NCBI RefSeq assembly: GCF_008329435.1
Contig: NZ_NPKN01000004.1
Coordinates: 62,001 to 126,000 of the forward strand
DNA from: Rhodanobacter sp. T12-5
Lineage (GTDB): Bacteria; Pseudomonadota; Gammaproteobacteria; Xanthomonadales; Rhodanobacteraceae
Length of the DNA stretch: 64,000 bases
Direction: 5' to 3'
Positions 17,670 through 26,997 of this stretch are shown here, piece after piece. The position numbers and the translations under genes are program-made. The first letter of the stretch is position 1. Each line of letters begins with the position of its first letter. The notes under the pieces were generated by a model. That model did not search any database, was not told where the DNA came from, and saw only the letters and a program-made list of their open reading frames with translations.

Positions 17670-18356
17670 ATGACCGCAACACTGCTCGATGACGCCACCC
17701 AGGCCCGCGTAGTCGCCGCCTACCTGAAACGCCATCCGGAATTTCTCAGCGAATATCCCGAACTGGCCGCAAAACTGACCATGCCGCGCGAACAGGGCGC
17801 CGTGTCGTCGCTGGCGGTGTACCAGCTGCAGAGCCTGCGCGACAAGAATGCCGAGCTGGAACGGCGGCTGGCCGAGCTGATCGAGATCGCCGCGCAGAAC
17901 GAGCAACTGATGGAGCGCGTGCATGCGCTTACCGTGGCCTTGCTGCGCGCAAACACCATGGAGGTCACCGCGCGCACGGTGATCGCCCGCCTCAGCGCGG
18001 ATTTCCACACTGAACAGGTGCGCTTACTGTTGTTCGGAGACCAGCCGCGCCTGCCGCGCGCCGACTGGCTGCAGCAGGTGTCCGGCGGCGCCGAGGCACT
18101 GCCGGAGTTCGCCGAGTTCCTGCAAAAGAACGAGCCGGTCTCCGGCCGCCTGTCCACCGAAAAACTCCAGCGCCTGTTCGGCAACGAGGCCGAACAGATC
18201 CGTTCGGTGGCGATGATGCGGCTGGGCGACAGCGGCATCCTGGCGATCGGCAGTGCCGACCCGGATCGCTTCCAGCCCGGCATGGGCACCCTGTTCCTGA
18301 AGATGATCTCGGCCACCATCACCGCCGCGCTGGCACGCTCGCGGGACGTCGCCTGA
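17670..18356 (+). CDS. DUF484 family protein (YigA type)
   Basis: A 228-residue DUF484 protein with an N-terminal helical region (VVAAYLKRHPEFLSEYPEL), a predicted coiled coil at about residues 50-80 (LRDKNAELERRLAELIEIA) and a GAF-like C-terminal domain. The function is unknown; in many gammaproteobacteria it sits between dapF and xerC, as here. The ATG starting MTATLLDD is chosen over an upstream in-frame start because the prefix has no family similarity. It ends 7 bp before xerC. Confidence 0.88.
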   Translation: MTATLLDDATQARVVAAYLKRHPEFLSEYPELAAKLTMPREQGAVSSLAVYQLQSLRDKNAELERRLAELIEIAAQNEQLMERVHALTVALLRANTMEVTARTVIARLSADFHTEQVRLLLFGDQPRLPRADWLQQVSGGAEALPEFAEFLQKNEPVSGRLSTEKLQRLFGNEAEQIRSVAMMRLGDSGILAIGSADPDRFQPGMGTLFLKMISATITAALARSRDVA

Positions 18357-18363
18357 GCCGGCG

Positions 18364-19251
18364 ATGACGCCCGAACAACAGATCGATCGCTGGCTCGATC
18401 GTCTCGCCGACGAGCGGCACGCCTCGCCGCACACGGTGGCCGGCTATCGGCGCGATCTGGCCAAGCTGTTGCGGTTCATGCAGGCGCAACAACTGGCCTC
18501 GTTCGATGCACTGGACGCGAACCGGATGCGGACCTTCGTGGCCGGCGAACACCGCGGCGGCCTGGCACCGAAAAGCTTGCAACGCCTGCTGTCGTCCTGC
18601 CGCAGCCTGTTCCGCCAGCTCAACCGCGAAGGTCAGCTCGCCGGCGATCCGCTGCTCGGCGTGCGCGGCCCGAAGGTGCGCCGCAAGCTGCCGCAAGTGC
18701 TCGACGTGGACGAAGCCGGCGCACTGGTAGAAACCGACAGCGGCGGCAAGCTGGCGGTGCGCGACCGCGCGATGTTGGAGTTGTTCTATTCCAGCGGGCT
18801 GCGCCTGTCCGAACTGTGCGGCCTGCGCTGGCTCGATCTCAACCTGGACGACGGCGAGGTGCGCGTGCTCGGCAAGGGCAGCAAGACCCGCATCGTGCCG
18901 GTCGGCCGCCACGCCGTCGCCGCGTTGCGCGCGCTGGGCGCGGAAGAAGGCATGGCGACGGACAGCCCGATCTTCCGCGGCCGCGGCGGTGCGCCGATCA
19001 ACCCGCGCTCGGTGCAACTGCGCATGAAGACGCTCGCGTTGCAGCAGGGCATTCCGAAGCATATCCACCCGCATCTGCTGCGCCACACCTTCGCCAGCCA
19101 CATGCTGGAATCCTCCGGCGACCTGCGCGCGGTACAGGAGCTGCTCGGTCACGCCGACATCGCCACCACCCAGATCTATACCCATCTGGATTTCCAGCAC
19201 CTGGCCAAGGTCTACGACGCCGCGCATCCCCGCGCCAGGCGAAAGCCGTAG
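18364..19251 (+). CDS. xerC: Site-specific tyrosine recombinase XerC
   Basis: A 295-residue recombinase that resolves chromosome dimers at dif together with XerD. The SAM-like core-binding domain spans residues 1-90. The catalytic domain shows the Arg in SSGLRLSELCGL, the Lys in GKGSKTR, H-x2-R in HPHLLRHTFASH, the His in ELLGHADIATT and the nucleophile Tyr in QIYTHLDF. Its place after dapF-DUF484 supports XerC rather than XerD. hslV starts 60 bp downstream. Confidence 0.96.
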   Translation: MTPEQQIDRWLDRLADERHASPHTVAGYRRDLAKLLRFMQAQQLASFDALDANRMRTFVAGEHRGGLAPKSLQRLLSSCRSLFRQLNREGQLAGDPLLGVRGPKVRRKLPQVLDVDEAGALVETDSGGKLAVRDRAMLELFYSSGLRLSELCGLRWLDLNLDDGEVRVLGKGSKTRIVPVGRHAVAALRALGAEEGMATDSPIFRGRGGAPINPRSVQLRMKTLALQQGIPKHIHPHLLRHTFASHMLESSGDLRAVQELLGHADIATTQIYTHLDFQHLAKVYDAAHPRARRKP

Positions 19252-19311
19252 GAGCGCATTGAAGCCCGCCAACCCATCCCCATCTCGTTCGCTCAACCTT
19301 TGGAGCTTCGT

Positions 19312-19848
19312 ATGGAATCCTTCCACGCCACCACCATCGTCTGCGTGCGCCGCGACGGCAAGGTCGTGATCGGCAGCGATGGCCAGGTCACGCTGGGCAA
19401 CACGGTGATGAAGGGCAATGCGCGCAAGGTGCGCCGGCTGGGCAAGACCGGCGAGGTGGTGGCAGGGTTCGCCGGCGCCACCGCCGATGCATTCACCCTG
19501 TTCGAGCTGTTCGAGCAGAAGCTCGAAAAACACAACAACAATCTCACCCGCGCCGCGGTGGAAATGGCCAAGGAATGGCGCACCGACCGCCGCTTCGGCA
19601 AGCTCGAGGCGATGCTGGCGGTGGCCGACAAGGAGGTTTCATTGCTGATCTCCGGCAACGGCGACGTGGTGGAACCCGAGCACGGCCTGATCGCGATCGG
19701 CTCCGGCGGTCCGTTCGCCCAATCCGCCGCGATGGCCCTGCTGGAAAACACCGAACTGGATGCGCGCACCGTCGTCGAGAAGGCGCTGAAGATCGCCGGC
19801 GACATCTGCATCTATACCAATCACAACGTGTCGATCGAAGAGCTGTGA
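19312..19848 (+). CDS. hslV: ATP-dependent protease peptidase subunit HslV
   Basis: A 178-residue N-terminal-nucleophile peptidase. The catalytic Thr is exposed after removal of a short propeptide (MESFHA then TTIVCVRR), as in other Xanthomonadales HslV. It forms the double hexamer that degrades unfolded proteins fed by Hsl[16 protein letters not shown] and the end motif [14 protein letters not shown] are typical. A TGGAG ribosome site precedes the ATG. It is followed by hslU across a gap holding an inverted repeat. Confidence 0.96.
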   Translation: MESFHATTIVCVRRDGKVVIGSDGQVTLGNTVMKGNARKVRRLGKTGEVVAGFAGATADAFTLFELFEQKLEKHNNNLTRAAVEMAKEWRTDRRFGKLEAMLAVADKEVSLLISGNGDVVEPEHGLIAIGSGGPFAQSAAMALLENTELDARTVVEKALKIAGDICIYTNHNVSIEEL

Positions 19849-19857
19849 ATCGGGAAC

Positions 19858-19928
19858 GGGGAATCGGGAATGGCCAGGAGCCAACCCGGTGATCCCACGC
19901 CTTTCCGATCTCCCATTCCCGACTCCCC
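19858..19928. repeat. Inverted repeat in the hslV-hslU gap
   Basis: Purine-rich arm GGGGAATCGGGAATGG (19858-19873) pairs with 19913-19928 (15 of 16 bases), giving a hairpin with a 39-nt loop between the two coupled genes. The same style of arm occurs near 43.6 kb. Confidence 0.75.
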
Positions 19929-19944
19929 ATTTCCGGCGAAGCCC

Positions 19945-21282
19945 ATGTCCGAATTGACCCCTCGCGAAATCGTCAACGAACTCGACCGCTACATCATCGG
20001 CCAGCACGACGCCAAGCGCGCGGTGGCCGTAGCGCTGCGCAGCCGCTGGCGGCGCATGCAGTTGCCGGCGGAGATGCGCAACGAGATCACGCCGAAGAAC
20101 ATCCTGATGATCGGCCCCACCGGCGTGGGCAAGACCGAAATCGCGCGGCGCCTGGCGACGCTGGCGAATGCGCCGTTCGTGAAAGTCGAGGCGACCAAGT
20201 TCACCGAAGTCGGTTATGTCGGCAAGGATGTCGAATCGATCATCCGCGACCTGGCCGACGTGGCTTACAAACTCACCCGCGAGCAGGCGGTCAAGCGTGT
20301 GCGCACGCAGGCCGAGGATCGCGCCGAAGACCGCATGCTCGACGCCCTGCTGCCGCGCCGGCAACAGCCGACCGACTGGACTCACGACACACCCGCACCG
20401 GCCATCGAGAACGATACGCGCCAGAAACTGCGCAAGCAGCTGCGCGAGGGCGCGCTGGACGAACGCGAGATCGAACTTGATTTCGCGATGAACGTGGGCG
20501 TGGAAATCATGTCGCCGCCGGGCATGGAAGAGATGGGTGCGCAGTTGCGCCAGATGTTCCAGAACATCGGCGGCGCCAAGACGCAAAGCCGCAAGCTGGC
20601 GATCAAGCTGGCACGGCCGCTGTTGATCGATGAAGAAGCCGGCAAGCTTCTCAATGACGAGGAATTGCGCGCGCAGGCGATGGAATCGGCCGAACAGAAC
20701 GGCATCGTGTTCATCGACGAGATCGACAAGGTCGCCCAGCGCGGCGACCACGGCCATGCCGGAGTCAGCCGCGAAGGCGTGCAGCGCGACCTGCTGCCGC
20801 TGGTGGAAGGCTCCACCGTGTCGACCAAGTACGGCCCGATCAAGACCGATCACATGTTGTTCATTGCCTCCGGCGCGTTCTCGCTGGCCAAGCCGTCCGA
20901 CCTGATCCCGGAACTGCAGGGCCGGTTGCCGATCCGCGTCGAGCTGTCCGCGCTGAGCGTGGACGACTTCAAGCGCATCCTGCGCGAGCCGCACAACGCG
21001 CTGACCAAACAGTACGTGGCCCTGCTCGGCACCGAGGGCGTCACCATCGAATTCACCGACTCCGGCGTGGACCGGCTGGCCGAGGTCGCGTTCCAGGTGA
21101 ACGAGCGCACCGAGAATATCGGCGCACGCCGGCTGCATACCGTGATGGAGCGCCTGCTGGAAAAAATTTCCTTCGAGGCTGCGGACAAATCCGGCGAAAA
21201 TTACCTTATCGACGCCGATCATGTAGACAAAAGTCTCGGTAGCCTGGTCCAGAACGAGGACCTTAGCCGCTACATCCTTTGA
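19945..21282 (+). CDS. hslU: ATP-dependent protease ATPase subunit HslU
   Basis: A 445-residue AAA+ unfoldase partner of HslV. The N-terminus [18 protein letters not shown] is canonical and fixes the ATG at 19945. Walker A is [13 protein letters not shown]; Walker B is IVFIDEIDK; the inserted I domain covers about residues 110-240; sensor 2 is [12 protein letters not shown]. The C-terminal LSRYIL tail docks into HslV. Length is normal. Confidence 0.97.
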   Translation: MSELTPREIVNELDRYIIGQHDAKRAVAVALRSRWRRMQLPAEMRNEITPKNILMIGPTGVGKTEIARRLATLANAPFVKVEATKFTEVGYVGKDVESIIRDLADVAYKLTREQAVKRVRTQAEDRAEDRMLDALLPRRQQPTDWTHDTPAPAIENDTRQKLRKQLREGALDEREIELDFAMNVGVEIMSPPGMEEMGAQLRQMFQNIGGAKTQSRKLAIKLARPLLIDEEAGKLLNDEELRAQAMESAEQNGIVFIDEIDKVAQRGDHGHAGVSREGVQRDLLPLVEGSTVSTKYGPIKTDHMLFIASGAFSLAKPSDLIPELQGRLPIRVELSALSVDDFKRILREPHNALTKQYVALLGTEGVTIEFTDSGVDRLAEVAFQVNERTENIGARRLHTVMERLLEKISFEAADKSGENYLIDADHVDKSLGSLVQNEDLSRYIL

Positions 21283-21302
21283 ACAAGCCAGCCAGGCCGG
21301 TC

Positions 21303-21311
21303 TGCTAAAAT
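21303..21311 (+). promoter_or_regulatory. Extended -10 element before the hypothetical gene after hslU
   Basis: TGCTAAAAT (TG plus TAAAAT, 5 of 6). A +1 about 8 bp downstream would fall on the GTG at 21319. No good -35. Confidence 0.45.
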
Positions 21312-22044
21312 GGGCGCCGTGAACAACGTTATCGAACTGAAAAACACCGGCCAGCGCGCCCTGTTGCGCGAAGCACAGCAGAAGCAGACGCTGGTACGGC
21401 TGTGGCGCGAAGAACTGGAGCACGGCAGCTTCTGCGGGTACGTGGGCGGCGTCGGCCGCGAGTTCTTCCTGCTCTGGGTGGTCGGCGACGGCATCACCTA
21501 CGACGGCATGTACGTGATGCGCCACCGCGACATCTCCGAACTGGAAGCGCCGGACAAGCACCATGCCTTCTTCGAGAAGGCGCTGACGCTGAAGCACATC
21601 CTGCCGCGCCCGCCGCGCGGCTTCCCGCTGGACAACATCCGCGAAGTCATCCAGGCCGCCGGTGCGCAGGCACCGGTGATCGGCGTGCACGTGGACAGCG
21701 AGGACGAGTCCGAGGTCTGCTACATCGGCCGCCTGGTCAGCGTCGAGGAAGACGGCTTCAACATGCAGGAACTCAGCCCCGACGCGGAGTGGATGCGCGA
21801 GGCCTCGTTCTTCAGCTGGGACGAAGTCTCCACCGTCAGCATCGAGGACAGCTACGCGCAATCCCTGCTCGCCGTGGCCGGACCCGCTCCGGACCTGCTG
21901 GTACCCGGCGACGCCGGCTTCGGCCTCGCTCCATCCCCCCTAGAGACCGGACTCCCAGTAGGAGCGACTTCAGTCGCGATGCTTTCGGGCAGCGACGACC
22001 GACTGGACGCGCAGTCCAACAGTAAGCTCTCAGACTCACCCTGA
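21310..22044 (+). CDS. Conserved hypothetical protein with REP-derived C-terminal tail
   Basis: A 244-residue soluble protein seen in Xanthomonadales, function unknown. The first 190 residues are a normal folded-looking domain (SFCGYVGGVGREFFLLWVVG, then YVMRHRDISELE). The last 50 or so residues (from about 205) are translated from a REP-like repeat and flanking sequence and are low in structure. The ATG at 21310 overlaps an extended -10, so the GTG at 21319, which would be leaderless, may be the true start. The tail probably lengthened the protein after repeat insertion. Confidence 0.72.
   Translation: MGAVNNVIELKNTGQRALLREAQQKQTLVRLWREELEHGSFCGYVGGVGREFFLLWVVGDGITYDGMYVMRHRDISELEAPDKHHAFFEKALTLKHILPRPPRGFPLDNIREVIQAAGAQAPVIGVHVDSEDESEVCYIGRLVSVEEDGFNMQELSPDAEWMREASFFSWDEVSTVSIEDSYAQSLLAVAGPAPDLLVPGDAGFGLAPSPLETGLPVGATSVAMLSGSDDRLDAQSNSKLSDSP
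21956..21990 (+). repeat. REP-like element inside the 3' end of a coding region
   Basis: Contains GTAGGAGCGACTTCAGTCGC, a head well known from repetitive extragenic elements of Xanthomonas, Stenotrophomonas and Pseudomonas. The hairpin GCGACT-TC-AGTCGC is perfect (21964-21977). It lies in frame in the last 30 codons of the gene. Confidence 0.75.
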
Positions 22045-22068
22045 AAGCCCGCAAACCGGGGATTGCTC

Positions 22069-22965
22069 ATGACCCGCATCGTCGTCGTCGGCAGCATCAA
22101 CATGGATCTCGTCACCCTGGCGCCGCGCTTCGTCGGTCCCGGCGAGACCATTCTCGGCGAACGCTTCCTCACCGTGCCCGGCGGCAAGGGCGCCAACCAG
22201 GCCGTGGCCGCCGCCCGGCTCGGTGCCGACGTGGCGCTGGTCGGCGCCACCGGTAACGACGCCTTCGGCAAGCAACTGCGCGACGGCCTGGCCGCCGAAG
22301 GCGTCGACCTCAACCACGTCGCGCAGCTCGACGACAGCGCCAGCGGCACCGCCTCGATCACCGTCGCCGGCGGCGAAAACCAGATCATCGTGGTGCCAGC
22401 CGCCAACGCTCGCGTCACTCCCGCACAGGTCGAACGCGCGCAGTCATTGATCGAGCGCGCCGATGCCGTGCTGGTGCAGATGGAAATCCCGCTGGAAACC
22501 GTCGAAGCGACCCTGCGCCTGGGTCATCGCCTCGGCGTGCCGGTGATCCTCAACCCCGCCCCCGCGCAGCAACTGCCGACCGACTGGCTGCAACTCGCCC
22601 GCTACGTCACCCCGAACCAGCACGAACTGGCGATCCTGCTCGGTGCCGACCCGCATGAGGATTTCCGCACCCTGATGCAACGCAGCCCATGCCCCGTCGT
22701 GCTCACCTGCGGCGGCGAAGGCGCCTGGTACCGCGAACAAGGCGAGCCGCTCCATCAACCCGGCTTCACCGTCGACGTCGTCGACAGCACCGGCGCCGGC
22801 GACACCTTCAACGCCGCTCTGGCGGTATTCCTGCACGAAGGCCTGCCCGAAGCCGTGCGCAAGGCCTGCGCCGCCGCCGCGTTGTCGGTTACCCGGCTCG
22901 GCGCACAGGGCGGCATGCCGCGGCTGACCGGAGTGCAGGCCCTACTGGCACAACAGGCCGGCTAG
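22069..22965 (+). CDS. rbsK: Ribokinase
   Basis: A 298-residue PfkB-family kinase phosphorylating ribose at O5. The substrate-binding N-terminus is VVVGSINMDLV, the first signature GGKGANQAVAAARLGA, and the anion-hole/catalytic motif DVVDSTGAGDTFNAAL, with Asp as base. The ATG at 22069 is preferred to an upstream TTG. It stands alone, 24 bp after the REP-tailed gene, with no ribose transporter next to it. Confidence 0.92.
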   Translation: MTRIVVVGSINMDLVTLAPRFVGPGETILGERFLTVPGGKGANQAVAAARLGADVALVGATGNDAFGKQLRDGLAAEGVDLNHVAQLDDSASGTASITVAGGENQIIVVPAANARVTPAQVERAQSLIERADAVLVQMEIPLETVEATLRLGHRLGVPVILNPAPAQQLPTDWLQLARYVTPNQHELAILLGADPHEDFRTLMQRSPCPVVLTCGGEGAWYREQGEPLHQPGFTVDVVDSTGAGDTFNAALAVFLHEGLPEAVRKACAAAALSVTRLGAQGGMPRLTGVQALLAQQAG

Positions 22966-23080
22966 TCGCACCGACCTCTGCCGACTTCAGTGTTTATCCA
23001 GCCTTGGCGTATTCCAGGGTGCGCCGGTCGGGTGAGGTCAACCTCCGGACCCAACCCGGCCTGCGCCGTGCATTCGGGCA

Positions 23081-24427
23081 TCATTTGCCGATGCAGAACG
23101 AACCGAAAATCGCGCCGAGCAAGTCGTCGCTTGAATAGTTGCCGGTAATTTCGCCCAGTGCATGCTGGGCGTGGCGCAATTCCTCGGCAGCCAGTTCGCC
23201 GGCGCGGGCAGCGGCGAGTACGACAGCGGTGTGATCGAGGTGGGTGGCGACCTGCTGCAATGCGAGTACATGGCGGCGGCGCGCGCTGAAGGCGCCTTCG
23301 CCGCTGCCCGCGCCGGCGAGGTGCTTGAGGCGATCGCGCAGGGAGTCGAGGCCTTCGCCGGTTTTTGCCGACGCCCACAGCCAGTGGGCGTGGTCGCGTT
23401 GTTCGGCGTACGGGGCGAGGCCGTCGCGGTCGATCTTGTTGACCAGCACCATGCGTTCGACGTTTGGCGGCAATGCGGAGAAAAAGGCGAGGTCGGCGTT
23501 GGCGTGTTCGATGTCGGTGACCAGCAGGGCGACGTCGGCGCGTTGCAATTCGCCGTGGGCGCGGCGCACGCCTTCGCGTTCGACTTCGTCGTCGGTCTCG
23601 CGCAGGCCGGCGGTGTCGGCCAGTTCCAGCATGATGCCGTCGAGGCTGAGGTTTTCGCGCAACACGTCGCGGGTGGTCCCCGCGACGGCGTTGACGATGG
23701 CGCGGTCGCTGCCGGCCAGCGCGTTGAGCAGGCTGGACTTGCCGGCGTTGGGGCGGCCGATGATGGCCACGCGCAGGCCGTCATTGAGGCGCAGGCCGCG
23801 TTGGGCTTCGCGCAGCAGGTCGGCCAGTTCTGCGCGCACGGCATCGAGTTGGCGGGTGATGGCTGGGTCGGCGAGGAAATCGATCTCCTCTTCGGGGAAG
23901 TCGATCGCCGCCTCGATGTGCACGCGCAACGCGATCAGCGACTGCAGCAACGCCTCGACCTTGCGCGAGAACACGCCTTCCATCGACTGCAGTGCGGCAC
24001 GCGCCCCGGCTTGCGAGCGGGCGGCGATCAGGTCGGCGACGGCTTCGGCCTGGGCCAGGTCGAGCTTGCCGTTCAAGAACGCGCGTTCGGTGAATTCGCC
24101 AGGGCGGGCCAGCCGCGCGCCGAGTTCGCAGACGCGGCGCAGCAGCAGGTCGAGCAGCACGGCGCTGCCGTGACCTTGCAGTTCCAGCACGTGTTCGCCG
24201 GTGTACGAGGCGGGGGCAGGGAAATGCAGCAGCAGGCCGCGGTCGATTAGCTCGCCGGCGACGTCGCGGAAAGCGGCGAAGTGGGCGTGGCGCGGTTGCG
24301 GTGCACGGCCGAGCAGGGTTTGTGCGATGGCCAGCACGGCGGGGCCGGAGACGCGCACCACGCCGACGCCAGCGGCACCGGGGGCGCTGGCGATGGCGGC
24401 GATGGTGTCGTTGGTTGTGGTGGGCAT
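23081..24427 (-). CDS. mnmE: tRNA uridine-5-carboxymethylaminomethyl(34) synthesis GTPase MnmE
   Basis: A 448-residue GTPase that with MnmG modifies wobble uridine of tRNAs. The N-terminal folate-binding domain begins DTIAAIASAPGAAGVGVVRV. The G domain has G1 GRPNAGKSSLLN, G2/G3 around GTTRDV and DTAGLRET, and G4 NKID. The C-terminal FCIGK carries the catalytic Cys motif (C-x-G-K). The ATG starting MPTTTNDT is chosen; the longer frame adds an unrelated prefix. Next after yidC on the minus strand. Confidence 0.96.
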   Translation of the reverse strand: MPTTTNDTIAAIASAPGAAGVGVVRVSGPAVLAIAQTLLGRAPQPRHAHFAAFRDVAGELIDRGLLLHFPAPASYTGEHVLELQGHGSAVLLDLLLRRVCELGARLARPGEFTERAFLNGKLDLAQAEAVADLIAARSQAGARAALQSMEGVFSRKVEALLQSLIALRVHIEAAIDFPEEEIDFLADPAITRQLDAVRAELADLLREAQRGLRLNDGLRVAIIGRPNAGKSSLLNALAGSDRAIVNAVAGTTRDVLRENLSLDGIMLELADTAGLRETDDEVEREGVRRAHGELQRADVALLVTDIEHANADLAFFSALPPNVERMVLVNKIDRDGLAPYAEQRDHAHWLWASAKTGEGLDSLRDRLKHLAGAGSGEGAFSARRRHVLALQQVATHLDHTAVVLAAARAGELAAEELRHAQHALGEITGNYSSDDLLGAIFGSFCIGK

Positions 24428-24540
24428 GGGCAGGACTTTACAGGTCGGACCCGGGTTTGCAGGAAGCCATGGTCGCGCGATGCCCGTTGACTCCGCGCAG
24501 CGGCGGGGTCGAAGGGACAGCAAAGCCAGGTCCGCGAACG

Positions 24541-24573
24541 AAAACAGCCACGACGGTTGCCCTGTCGCGGCTG
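24541..24573 (-). terminator. Intrinsic terminator downstream of yidC
   Basis: On the minus strand CAGCCGCGAC / GTCGTGGCTG form a 10-bp stem (one G-U), with a 9-nt loop, followed by TTTT. It lies between yidC and mnmE. Confidence 0.6.
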
Positions 24574-24598
24574 CTTTTGTCGACTTCGCCGAAACGAA

Positions 24599-26341
24599 TC
24601 AGGCTGCCTTGAGCTTGGCCACGTCCTCGCGGTCCACGTGGTGGGTGATCCACCACTGCTGGCCGAGGCCGACGATGCCGTTGACGGCGTAGTACAGGCA
24701 CAGGCCGGCGGGGAAGAAGGCGAACATCACCGTGAACAGCAGCGGCATCACCTTCATCATCTTCGCCTGGGTCGGGTCCATGCCCGCGGCGACGGGGTTC
24801 AGCCACTGCGTGCCCAGCATCACGATCGCGTAGATGATCGGCAGGATGTAGAACGGGTCGGGTGCACTGAGGTCGGGGATCCACAGGAAGGCGGCGTGGC
24901 GCAGTTCCAGGCTGTATTCCAGCACGTAGAACAGGCCGTAGAACACCGGCATGGTGATCAGCACCGGCAGGCAGCCGCCCATCGGGTTCACCTTCTCCTT
25001 CTTGTACAGCTCCATGGTGGCCTGCTGCATCTTGACCTTGTCGTCGCCGTAACGCTCCTTCAGCGCCTGGATGCGCGGTGCCAGCTTGCGCATCTTGGCG
25101 CTGGAGCGGTATTGCACCGCGGTCAGTTTCCAGGTCAGGCCCTTGATCGTGAGTACCAGCAGGATGATCGCCAGGCCCCAGTTCTTGACGATGCCATGGA
25201 AGAACGACAGCACCGCGTGCATCGGCACCGCGATGATCTTCAGCATGCCGTAGTCGATGCTGAGGTCCAGTCCCGGCGCGATCGCGTCGAGTGTGCCCTG
25301 CACGTTCGGACCCACGTACAGGCGTGCCTGGCTGTCGATGCTCTGGCCCGGGGCCACGCTCAGCACCGGGCCGACGGTGCGGATCAGGTAGCGCGGATGG
25401 GCGCTGTCCGGGTTGATCGTCTGGGTGACGTAGTGGTCGGTCTGGTTCGCCGGCGGTATCCATGCGGCGAAGAAATACAGACGCAGCATTGCCGCCCAGC
25501 CACCCTTGATCTGGCTGTCGAGAGCGTCCTTCTTTTCCGTGAAATTCTTGAAGGCCAGCTTCTCGAATTTCTCGCCGGTGTACCAGCCTGCACCCTGGAA
25601 GCTGCGCGCCTCCGGATCGGTGTAATTTTTCAACCAGCTGCCCGGTTTCGGCGGCTCGACCCGCAGCAGCTGTCGGTAGGCATTGCCCTGCCATGTTTGG
25701 GCAGTGCCGTTGTCGATGTGCTGGTTCAGGCCGATCACGTAACTGTTGCGCTTGAAGCTGTAGGTCTTGGTGACCTTGAGCCCGGCGGCGTCCTGCCAGG
25801 TCAACGCGACATTCAGCTCGTTCTGACCATCGGCCAGCGTGTATGCGGTCTGCTCGCTGTGGAACAGTGCTAGGTGATTGGGCTGATCCTGCGGCGCCGT
25901 ATCGCTGCTGCTGACCAGGCCGTTCTGGGCCACGAAATAGTGCGCGTCGTCATTGGCGAGCAGCACGGTCGGCGGCGGATTGGGCGTCTTGTGCGTGCGC
26001 GGGGCCTGCGGGTAGTTGAGCAGGTCGGCATGCACCAGGCTGCCGCCGCGCGTATCGATCACCAGGTGCAGCACGTCGGTGTCGACGGTGATCAGCTGCG
26101 ACGGTGCCTGTGCGGCGCGTCCGGCATCGCCGGCGATCGCCGCCGTGCCGGTGCTGACGGCCGTGCTCGCCGCGGCCGGCAGCGCACTGGGCACGCTGCC
26201 GTCAGCCGCAGGGATCGCTGCGCTGGATGCGCTGGCGACCGTGGCCGGCGGTGGCGGTGCGTAATCCTTTTCCCAGGCCAGGAACAGAAAGTAGGCCACG
26301 GCCAGCAGGGCGAACATGAGGAAGGTGCGCGTTTGATTCAT
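24599..26341 (-). CDS. yidC: Membrane protein insertase YidC
   Basis: A 580-residue YidC/Oxa1 insertase. It has an N-terminal membrane anchor (TFLMFALLAVAYFLFLAW), a large periplasmic beta-supersandwich domain to about residue 350, and the C-terminal five-helix core beginning HAVLSFFHGIVKNWGLAIILL. KVNPMGGCLPVLITMPVF and LSAPDPFYILP are family signatures. It inserts inner-membrane proteins with or without SecYEG. It follows rnpA by 64 bp; no yidD gene lies between. Confidence 0.97.
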   Translation of the reverse strand: MNQTRTFLMFALLAVAYFLFLAWEKDYAPPPPATVASASSAAIPAADGSVPSALPAAASTAVSTGTAAIAGDAGRAAQAPSQLITVDTDVLHLVIDTRGGSLVHADLLNYPQAPRTHKTPNPPPTVLLANDDAHYFVAQNGLVSSSDTAPQDQPNHLALFHSEQTAYTLADGQNELNVALTWQDAAGLKVTKTYSFKRNSYVIGLNQHIDNGTAQTWQGNAYRQLLRVEPPKPGSWLKNYTDPEARSFQGAGWYTGEKFEKLAFKNFTEKKDALDSQIKGGWAAMLRLYFFAAWIPPANQTDHYVTQTINPDSAHPRYLIRTVGPVLSVAPGQSIDSQARLYVGPNVQGTLDAIAPGLDLSIDYGMLKIIAVPMHAVLSFFHGIVKNWGLAIILLVLTIKGLTWKLTAVQYRSSAKMRKLAPRIQALKERYGDDKVKMQQATMELYKKEKVNPMGGCLPVLITMPVFYGLFYVLEYSLELRHAAFLWIPDLSAPDPFYILPIIYAIVMLGTQWLNPVAAGMDPTQAKMMKVMPLLFTVMFAFFPAGLCLYYAVNGIVGLGQQWWITHHVDREDVAKLKAA

Positions 26342-26405
26342 CGCGTAGCAAATCCGGGTAACGCCACGACACGTGTCAACGCCGCGGAGACAGAATAGGA
26401 AAAGG

Positions 26406-26810
26406 TCAACGCACGATTGTGGTGGTGTCGTCAGCCCGCTTCAATGGTTCGGACGTCGCCGGTCGGCCGGCCAGCAGCTTTTTCCACAGGCCATCGATCT
26501 CGGCCAGCAATTGCGGACCGGGTACACCGGCGGCCTGTTCGCGCGCCATCACCATCAAGTCGACCGGCGGCAGCTGGTGGCGCACGCGCCGGAACGATTC
26601 GCGCAGCAGCCGCTTGATCCGGTTGCGCTCGACCGCGCGCTTGGAGACACGCTTGGAAATGGCCAGGCCAAGCCGGGCATGGCCCAGCTCGTTGTCCCGA
26701 TAGCGCATATGAAAACAGCGGCCGCCTGCGCGTCCGCTGCTTGTCCGCAAGGCGGCAAAGTCACCCGGCCGACGTAACCGCGCATCGCGCGGCAGCCCGG
26801 CGGTGGACAT
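26406..26810 (-). CDS. rnpA: Ribonuclease P protein component
   Basis: A 134-residue basic protein of RNase P, assisting 5' maturation of tRNA. The RNR motif is KRAVERNRIKRLLRESFR, and the N-terminal LRRPGDFAAL is typical. The Pro/Arg-rich C-terminal extension is common in high-GC species. It follows rpmH by 14 bp in the conserved rpmH-rnpA-yidC-mnmE order. Confidence 0.95.
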   Translation of the reverse strand: MSTAGLPRDARLRRPGDFAALRTSSGRAGGRCFHMRYRDNELGHARLGLAISKRVSKRAVERNRIKRLLRESFRRVRHQLPPVDLMVMAREQAAGVPGPQLLAEIDGLWKKLLAGRPATSEPLKRADDTTTIVR

Positions 26811-26824
26811 CGCTCCCGCCCTGT

Positions 26825-26959
26825 TTACGGGATCAGGCGCTTGCGGCCCTTGGCGCGACGGGCATTGATGATCTTGCGACCGTCGGCGGTGGCCATACGG
26901 GCACGGAAACCGTGCGTGCGTGCGCGCTTGAGCTTGCTGGGCTGGAAGGTCCGCTTCAT
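26825..26959 (-). CDS. rpmH: 50S ribosomal protein L34
   Basis: A 44-residue, very basic L34 with the standard sequence [18 protein letters not shown] and ending GRKRLIP. ATG at 26957-26959, TAA at 26825-26827. It heads the leftward operon from a promoter at about 27000 and is divergent from dnaA. Confidence 0.97.
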   Translation of the reverse strand: MKRTFQPSKLKRARTHGFRARMATADGRKIINARRAKGRKRLIP

Positions 26960-26997
26960 GGCTTACTCCGAAGGGAATGTGAATAAAAAGGTTGGAG

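Noticed and set aside
19247-19265. GTAGGAGCGC after xerC, resembling a REP head
   Set aside because: Only the first ten bases fit; no hairpin partner, so probably chance or too eroded.
22990-23065. Imperfect inverted repeat after ribokinase resembling a dispersed repeat
   Set aside because: Pairing is too weak and no family wording is clear.
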